A stretch of 20,400 bases of DNA from a virus, in IMG/VR virus record IMGVR_UViG_3300047284_000455, positions 1 to 20,400 of that record; one strand, 5' to 3'. Below are positions 15,297 through 20,400 of the stretch, piece after piece (the stretch's first letter is position 1; each line of letters begins with the position of its first letter). The translations under genes were made by a program, and so were the position numbers. The notes under the pieces are model-generated. The model had not been told where the DNA came from. It saw nothing but the letters and a program-made list of their open reading frames with translations, and searched no databases.

Positions 15297-15950
15297 TTAC
15301 TTACTCCTTTTGAGACGGCCTAGTGTCCAATCACCATCGGGATTGGATTTGAACTTCTTTTCCGATGTGCCGTTGTTGAACCATCGGGTTCCGAAAGAAG
15401 GAGACAACTCGCCACTCTTCCCGTACATGGGGTTGTTCTCGCCGGCTAAAGGAGCCTTAAGTCCCCTTCCGCCAAGGGTCCAGCCCTCTCCGGGACACTC
15501 CGCCTCAAGAACATAGTTCCCTTTTCCGTCGTTCCACCATCGCTTACCGTATGCAGGGTTCGTTTCCCCCGCACAGTGAGCGGTTCGACGAGCGATTACT
15601 TCCGCATCCCATACTTTACCGTAGAGGTGATGATCGGGACCACCTGTGCCCAGGGCGGACGGTGGAACTTCAGCCTTTGGGTTAAGGTTGTAGCACCACA
15701 CGGTCCCGTGATAAAAGTCCAGATAATACTGTTCCTCATTACGGGTCTCCAACTCGTCGTCCTCACTTACGATCCAGTAGAAGTTTTCAGGATCTTTACG
15801 AAGAGAGTTTTGAAAAGGGTAGTCTTCGTTGGAGTTGAGATGTCCCTTTTGCCTTTTAGTAAAGTCCGTGGTACTTCCCACGTAAAACTTCTTGTTGGTT
15901 AGATTGATCGCGGCGTAGGTAATCACTCGACAACAGCGTTGATAACTCAT
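15297..15950 (-). CDS. GIY-YIG homing endonuclease HE1 with NUMOD3-like DNA-binding modules (217 aa)
   Basis: I chose the ATG at 15950 (MSYQRCCRVITYAAINL) because GAAGGG lies four bases before it and the nuclease fold begins at once. A longer frame would run 100 bases into gp25 with unlikely sequence. GIY-YIG signatures are ITYAA (10-14), FYVGSTTD (22-29) with Arg33, and NEEQYYLDFY for the metal-binding Glu. The rest is DNA-recognition modules: PDHHLYGKVW, GETNPAYGKRWWNDG and GENNPMYGKSGE (NUMOD3-like). Two W(W/F)N(D/N)G ... GWTLGR-type units end in ECPGEGWTLGGRG and NPDGDWTLGRLKR. It lies between gp25 and the portal. A hairpin begins in the gp25 stop codon, and the last HE1 codons form the portal ribosome site, so the element is inserted with almost no disturbance. 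Confidence 0.88.
   Translation of the reverse strand: MSYQRCCRVITYAAINLTNKKFYVGSTTDFTKRQKGHLNSNEDYPFQNSLRKDPENFYWIVSEDDELETRNEEQYYLDFYHGTVWCYNLNPKAEVPPSALGTGGPDHHLYGKVWDAEVIARRTAHCAGETNPAYGKRWWNDGKGNYVLEAECPGEGWTLGGRGLKAPLAGENNPMYGKSGELSPSFGTRWFNNGTSEKKFKSNPDGDWTLGRLKRSK
15304..15309 (-). promoter_or_regulatory. Portal ribosome binding site inside the HE1 coding end
   Basis: The minus strand reads AAAAGGAGTAAGTAAAAGTG. AAGGAG lies nine bases before the portal GTG and encodes the final Arg-Ser of HE1. It supports the GTG at 15294 as the portal start. Confidence 0.65.
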
Positions 15951-15971
15951 TTTACCCTTCGCCAGTCTCTG

Positions 15972-15990
15972 TAAATCGCGAAGCGATTTA
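15972..15990 (-). other. Perfect hairpin between gp25 stop and HE1 start
   Basis: Minus-strand TAAATCGC, loop TTC, GCGATTTA: an eight-pair stem whose first three bases are the gp25 stop codon. It lies 21 bases before the HE1 ATG. No T-run follows, so it is not a simple terminator. CTTCGC of its top is also complementary to GCGAAG overlapping the HE1 ribosome site (15957-15962), which allows an alternative fold. Confidence 0.6.
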
Positions 15991-16365
15991 GTTTGCCAGG
16001 GTGAAGTTGAGGGGAGGTTGGGGTTGCCCGTTGACTGAATACTCAATGAAGACTTTGTAGACACCGTCTTCCCCCTGAGACCGCCAATCACCAGTCACTG
16101 ACAGGTCGGTCAACCCTTGCACATTTTGCAGAATGCTGTATTGAATTGCGGAGTTGATTTGACCAGGGTCGAGAACCTCCAGCACATAGTCTCCGATACC
16201 GTAATCCGCCCGCATTACCCTTTCGTAGTAGCGGGTTTCCACAACACTGCGGATTTGTTGAGTCACGGTGGCGTAGTCGGTGCTGGTTGCCAGATTGCCA
16301 TTGACCACAGTCAAAGGGTAAGTCAAACCCCGAACCGCAGGGGACAGAATCGTTGGATCACTCAT
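15988..16365 (-). CDS. Baseplate protein of the gpW/gp25 family (125 aa)
   Basis: The length and pattern fit the T4 gp25/P2 gpW family: GLTYPLTVVNGNLATSTDYA at about 13-32, the helix VTQQIRSVVETRYYERVM (about 34-51) with the conserved 'I-x-x-x-(L/V)-x-T-x-x-x-E-R-x-M/P-x-x-x-(F/Y)G' pattern continuing RADYGIGDYVLE, and a C-terminal beta hairpin (VYKVFIEYSV ... PPLNFTLAN). In contractile tails gp25 joins wedge to hub and nucleates the sheath, so lying just after the sheath gene is sensible. The ATG overlaps the previous stop (ATGA). The stop is the first codon of the hairpin at 15972-15990. Confidence 0.87.
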   Translation of the reverse strand: MSDPTILSPAVRGLTYPLTVVNGNLATSTDYATVTQQIRSVVETRYYERVMRADYGIGDYVLEVLDPGQINSAIQYSILQNVQGLTDLSVTGDWRSQGEDGVYKVFIEYSVNGQPQPPLNFTLAN

Positions 16366-16640
16366 CGGATGTATCTGCGGGAAATTTGAAACTCAATGGT
16401 ATTCACACGCTTTCTGACTTCTTCTTTTGTCAAGTCGCTTTCAACAACTTTTCGGATTTCCTTGCGCAAATCTCCAAGGGTCATCGATTGATAATAGTTT
16501 GGATCCGCAAGGGACTCTTGTTTCTCTCCGGAAAGAAGGGAGAAGCAGAATGCTTCGAGGGAAACACCCTGCTCCTCCGCTTGTTTTTCCAGGTGAAAGA
16601 AAAGAGAGTCTGGGATCCGGAGGTTTAGGTCCCTGTACAT
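16362..16640 (-). CDS. Small ribbon-helix-helix-like protein (92 aa) between sheath and gp25
   Basis: The N-terminus reads MYRDLNLRIPDSLFFHLEKQ: a short strand (DLNLRIP), a first helix (DSLFFHLEKQAEEQG), a turn (GVS) and a second helix (LEAFCFSLLSG), the layout of the Arc/CopG/HicB-type DNA-binding fold. The C-terminal half is charged and helical (TLGDLRKEIRKVVESDLTKE). I preferred the ATG at 16640, which follows AGAGAG. A GTG at 16661 overlapping the sheath stop (GTGA) would add seven residues and is possible. It is stop-start coupled to gp25. The role could be regulation of the virion genes, or it may be a structural or chaperone-like protein with a similar-looking fold. Fold assignment is by eye. 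Confidence 0.72.
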   Translation of the reverse strand: MYRDLNLRIPDSLFFHLEKQAEEQGVSLEAFCFSLLSGEKQESLADPNYYQSMTLGDLRKEIRKVVESDLTKEEVRKRVNTIEFQISRRYIR

Positions 16641-16657
16641 TTGACTCTCTGTTAAAA

Positions 16658-19600
16658 TCACTGGTTAGACTGACCCAGACCCTGGATATCCAGTTCGTTC
16701 TGCATTTGACCGATGGCCACACGGATGAGGTCGATCTGAATGCGCTCAAGTGTCGGAACCGGGGTCACGAACACCTTGGCATTCACGATGCCGTTCTCCA
16801 GATCAGCACCCGTGTTGATCCGCTCATCGCAGATAACCTGGAAGGCATCGCTCGGACGAGCACCAAACAGTGCGCCACGAACGTACAACTGGTTCAGGAT
16901 GCTGTTACCAATCGAGATAATCTGGTTGAAGATTACGCCGAAACCATCGATCACGTTAAAGATCTGAGTGTCGAAAGCGTTACGCAGCGATCCGTACACC
17001 ACGTTGAGGATAACGCGAGTGTTGACAAACTGGTACAGCTTCTGCTGTGCGTCGTCAGGGTTGCCCAGACGGGTCCGACCACCCCAAATGAACACGGCAG
17101 TGTCAGGGTAGCCAGGCAGTGTGCGAACCACGTTACATCCCTTGGGATTCAGCAGGTTCTGCTGAGCCGAGTTAACCGGGATTTGAACGGCTTCAGCATC
17201 AGCCAACTGGAACTTAACACCGGCCGGCGGGAACTGGTAACCCTCGGAGCGGTAGCGACGGAGAGCCACACCGGTTACATAGGGGGACGGGGGAATGAAC
17301 TGACCCGCACCATTCTTGATATAAGAACCGTAGTAAGCAATGAAGCCGAAGGGGTTGGAATAACGCTGTGAGTCTTCCAGAAGGCGATTCACATTGTCAA
17401 CACCAGCCTCGACCAACTCAGCTTGAGGCGCACCGTTGAAGCCAATACCACGGAGAGCATCGCTGATGATCTCGGTAGAGGTGATGGCATCAAAGCGCCA
17501 GAGGTTACTGGGGACAGCTTGCTCTGGGGAGAAAGTCAGCTCAACCTGGGAACCGTAAAGCACAGTGGCCACGGTCGACAAATCGCCGCCATTGGCGTCG
17601 GAGGGAACAATCGCCCAATCGTAGGTGCCATCGTTGTAAATCAGAGCGATGCGGTCACCCACCACAACGGATTCGCCACCAGGTGCTGTACCAGCGCCAC
17701 CGACGACATCCATGTAGGTGCCAGGGAACTGGGTCTTAATCACTTCCAGGTTAGAGGCTGTCATGCCGACAACAAGGCCACAGGCTGCACTGTAGGCCGA
17801 GGTCGCGGTGAGGCTACCGCTAGCGTCATCGATTGTGCTGATTGTGAAGGTAGCGGTTCCATCGCTGAAGTCAGGAGCTGACACAGCCTCGCCGACAGAG
17901 TAACTCTGTCCACCACTGGTGAAGGTGATGCTGGTGATGCTATTGGTGGCGTCTACAACCAGGGTAGCTTTAGCACCTGTGGCGATAGAGACACCACTGG
18001 GCTCGATCGACACATTGCTGTAAGTGCCAGGAGCAACACCAGGAGCCAGGTTAATGCCGATGTTCGCTGCAGTTGCGGGGCCAAGTGTGCCTGTTACGGT
18101 GGGGTCATACTCCCCGGCTAGGACTGAATCGATAGACGGTACGAGATAGGCTTCCGATTGGAAGCTTTGATCCACAGTTGGTGTGCAATAGGCGTTACTG
18201 GTGGAAGAAGTCGGGGTCAGGGTTGGTGTTACACCGAGGAAGGCAGGTAGGTATCCGCACTTGGAGGATACTGTGAGGTCTTCACCCCAGGCACTGACTT
18301 GAGCCTCACCGAGAACGGTGGAGGAGTTATTCAGAACAATGCGGGCGGTAGGTCCCACTACCGGAAGAGTCCCAGGAGTTTCATCAGCTGACAGAGAGAC
18401 GTTGAAGATGGAAGAGGTGTCGAAACCGTACTTCCGTCCACGAATCATGGGCAACGTGGTAAGGGTCGTTGAGGTGATGGAGTTTACGTTCCGACCCAGA
18501 ATCTCTGTGTAGAAAGTGCTAGGATGAGTCGAGATGCTCAGACCCGTTCCGTAGGAAACATAGCTACCAGAAACGTAGTCGGCCAAAGAAGGAGCGATTA
18601 CGAAGGTGCTTGTTGTGAGGGTCTTTACCACGTAGGGGCGCGAAACGCTCTTAGTGGTTGGGCGAATCAGGGGAGTTGTGGTCGTAGCGTCAGAGGTGCT
18701 GATGGGGTTTGTAAAGAAGATGTTTTGACCATCAAGCAGACCGTGGCTCTCCACCGTGATAATGGCTGTACCGTCTGCTACGCTTGTGCTACCGCTTGCG
18801 CGAGCAATCTGAGCACTGGGGTCGTACAGTGTACGGGACGCCCAATTGAGTACGTACTCAGAAGTGAAATCCTGCAGAGTGCCGGGCAGATGGAGGGTGT
18901 TTACACCGACATCAGCGCCCGAGATGTTCTCAACCAGGTTGGAGGTCTGACCGTTGATTTCTACAGGAAGATCCCAGTAGGGGTCAGAGTAAGCGATCTC
19001 AGCGGTTGTGCCAGTTGGGGTAGGAACAATCACTGAGCCCACGAGGGGGGCAGTAACGTTCTTAGATCCACCTGCTAACTTAACGGTGTTGTAGATGTTG
19101 GAAGCGTCTCCGGCAGTTTGTGCCAGGAGAATGTAGTTGAGGCTATAGTCCGAAGAAACCTCGAGGTCGTACGGAGCGGCAATCACGTAGACTTCGGTGT
19201 TGTTCAGGTTCACGCCGGTGGCGCCACCCTGAATATCCACGTTAGCAAAGTCAGTGCCAGAAGCCACTCCTGAGAGGGCCACTTTTTGTATGGGTAGGTC
19301 TACGGGCCACTGACCACCGGCGGAGATTTGGAACACACCGTTATCCGCAGTGGCCGAAGCGGTCACAGTGTACTTGCCGCCATCTTCAAGACCGACCTTA
19401 GTGGAATCTGCCACGAGGTTGGCGGACTCATTGATCGCGATGCCAGGGTTGGCCCCAGTCACGAATTCTTGGTGGTCCAGTTTGTTGTAGGTGACGGAGT
19501 TACCGATCCACTTGTAGATGGCGTTGTCTACCAGGTAGCTATCGCCCTCGATCAGATCTGCGGCAGCCTGGTGAGGAGCGAAATCCTCATACTTGTTGAC

Positions 19601-20400
19601 ATCGGTTACCAGGAAAGGACCGGGGTCAGCCAGGGCCATCCACTTGTAGTTATTATTCTCACAATGGGCGGCGGCGGCGGCACCCACCAGAGCACGGCCC
19701 TCAGCATCGAACTGAGCGTAAGCGGTAGGGGTGATAAGGTAGCCTTGGTCTTGTTGACCGTCGAACGCAGTTTCGATGCACTGGGTGTAGTCTTGAGGGA
19801 CACGCACCAGGTCTACGGAGCCACCTACAATGTTTTGGATTTCGTAAGTGTTTTGCATCGCCACATAATTGCTGCCCACGGGCAGAACCTGGGTGATGAC
19901 GGTTACATTGGCATTGAAAGTGGTAGAAGCGATCGTAACGTAGCTGTTTTCGGAGTTAGCGTACTTGACGGGATCCAGGTCATTCAGTTGACCAAAATCA
20001 CGCACATACACCGAGCTGCGGATAGCAGGGTTGCTCTCGATGGCCAGGGTTACTGCGTCAGCGAGGGCGGACGAGATACGACGGTTGTTGGCTTCGTCAC
20101 CGGCGACATAGGACACCGGAATTATCACGGGCACGCCGAGCCACTCGCCGTCGGCAGTGTAGCCGGTGCTACCATCGCCAGCTACCAGTTTCTGACCGTT
20201 GATTACCATTTGAACATAGACCACGTCTCCGGCCATGAAGGCAGAAGGCAGATCTGAACTGTTTTGCTTGGTGCCGGAAGGCAAGAACTGAATTTCAACA
20301 ATCTGGTCGGGAGTGCCTACGCGAACAACGCGCAGGTCGCCAACTTGAGCGTTCTGGAAGAACTCATTGACGCAGTTATAGCTCAGGAGCGGGATACGTC
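16658..20400 (-). CDS. Tail sheath protein, unusually large, 5' end beyond window (1246 codons visible)
   Basis: The frame stays open to the window edge. A TTG at 20284 is not a real start, because codons above it continue sensible protein (YNCVNEFFQNAQVGDLRVVR, then VGTPDQIVEIQFLPSGTK). The C-terminal 300 residues carry the sheath signature: TSTEIISDALRGIGFNGAPQ, DSQRYSNPFGFIAYYGSYIK, SPYVTGVALRRYRSEGYQFP, NLLNPKGCNVVRTLPGYPDT, VFIWGGRTRL, and a final helical/strand region. The N-terminal 270 visible residues are also sheath-like (LADPGPFLVTDVN). The middle, roughly bases 17750-19480, is a Ser/Thr/Gly-rich beta insertion that includes an HGL-x2-G-type module (ESHGLLDGQNIFFTNP). The sheath contracts to drive the tube. 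At over 1240 residues it far exceeds T4 gp18 (659). Confidence 0.9.
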   Translation of the reverse strand, partial: RIPLLSYNCVNEFFQNAQVGDLRVVRVGTPDQIVEIQFLPSGTKQNSSDLPSAFMAGDVVYVQMVINGQKLVAGDGSTGYTADGEWLGVPVIIPVSYVAGDEANNRRISSALADAVTLAIESNPAIRSSVYVRDFGQLNDLDPVKYANSENSYVTIASTTFNANVTVITQVLPVGSNYVAMQNTYEIQNIVGGSVDLVRVPQDYTQCIETAFDGQQDQGYLITPTAYAQFDAEGRALVGAAAAAHCENNNYKWMALADPGPFLVTDVNKYEDFAPHQAAADLIEGDSYLVDNAIYKWIGNSVTYNKLDHQEFVTGANPGIAINESANLVADSTKVGLEDGGKYTVTASATADNGVFQISAGGQWPVDLPIQKVALSGVASGTDFANVDIQGGATGVNLNNTEVYVIAAPYDLEVSSDYSLNYILLAQTAGDASNIYNTVKLAGGSKNVTAPLVGSVIVPTPTGTTAEIAYSDPYWDLPVEINGQTSNLVENISGADVGVNTLHLPGTLQDFTSEYVLNWASRTLYDPSAQIARASGSTSVADGTAIITVESHGLLDGQNIFFTNPISTSDATTTTPLIRPTTKSVSRPYVVKTLTTSTFVIAPSLADYVSGSYVSYGTGLSISTHPSTFYTEILGRNVNSITSTTLTTLPMIRGRKYGFDTSSIFNVSLSADETPGTLPVVGPTARIVLNNSSTVLGEAQVSAWGEDLTVSSKCGYLPAFLGVTPTLTPTSSTSNAYCTPTVDQSFQSEAYLVPSIDSVLAGEYDPTVTGTLGPATAANIGINLAPGVAPGTYSNVSIEPSGVSIATGAKATLVVDATNSITSITFTSGGQSYSVGEAVSAPDFSDGTATFTISTIDDASGSLTATSAYSAACGLVVGMTASNLEVIKTQFPGTYMDVVGGAGTAPGGESVVVGDRIALIYNDGTYDWAIVPSDANGGDLSTVATVLYGSQVELTFSPEQAVPSNLWRFDAITSTEIISDALRGIGFNGAPQAELVEAGVDNVNRLLEDSQRYSNPFGFIAYYGSYIKNGAGQFIPPSPYVTGVALRRYRSEGYQFPPAGVKFQLADAEAVQIPVNSAQQNLLNPKGCNVVRTLPGYPDTAVFIWGGRTRLGNPDDAQQKLYQFVNTRVILNVVYGSLRNAFDTQIFNVIDGFGVIFNQIISIGNSILNQLYVRGALFGARPSDAFQVICDERINTGADLENGIVNAKVFVTPVPTLERIQIDLIRVAIGQMQNELDIQGLGQSNQ

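Noticed and set aside
15951-16091. N-terminal extension of HE1 upstream of the ATG at 15950
   Set aside because: It overlaps gp25 by about 100 bases, has no ribosome site and non-conserved-looking sequence. The GIY-YIG fold begins just after 15950.
19328-20257. Plus-strand open frames opposite the sheath gene (also 16427-17371)
   Set aside because: The minus-strand sheath signature is clear, and these frames have no recognisable domain.
20282-20284. TTG as the start codon of the sheath gene
   Set aside because: The frame continues upstream to the window edge with sensible protein, so the true start lies outside.

Overview
The window is a virion-structure module of a contractile-tailed (myovirus-type) double-stranded DNA phage or prophage. 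Every supported gene lies on the minus strand, so transcription runs from base 20400 towards base 1. The long plus-strand open frames all lie opposite these genes. No rRNA, tRNA, CRISPR array, transposase, integrase or host housekeeping gene is visible. The host cannot be read from the sequence. A GDLWW-type surface module in the last tail protein recalls cyanophage virion proteins, which is only a weak hint.

In transcription order: a very large tail sheath protein (5' end outside the window), a small ribbon-helix-helix-like protein, a gp25-like baseplate protein, a GIY-YIG homing endonuclease (HE1), a Mu gp29-type portal, and a Mu gpI-type prohead protease/scaffold with a long repetitive middle. 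Next come a second GIY-YIG endonuclease (HE2), a minor head/morphogenesis gene that is split between reading frames, a probable head decoration protein, the major capsid protein and a T4 gp19-like tail tube protein. A rho-independent terminator follows, then an unknown virion protein, a baseplate J protein, and two large baseplate/tail-periphery proteins, the last running off the window.

The set is mosaic: head parts of Mu type (portal, protease, Cys-rich minor head protein) with tail parts of T4/P2 type (sheath, tube, gp25, baseplate J). The two endonucleases are the only clearly non-structural genes. Both end directly on the next structural gene, and each carries that gene's ribosome binding site in its own 3' coding end.

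Three copies of a 12-13 bp motif (GTAGGGTAAAAAC on the minus strand) lie before the protease, before the decoration/capsid/tube group, and directly after the only strong terminator ahead of the baseplate group. They divide the module into plausible transcription units and are candidates for a phage-specific promoter or processing signal. The other main observation is that the minor head gene needs two single-base corrections within about 65 bp to restore a Cys-rich C-terminus. This could be a sequencing artefact, recent gene decay beside HE2, or unusual decoding.
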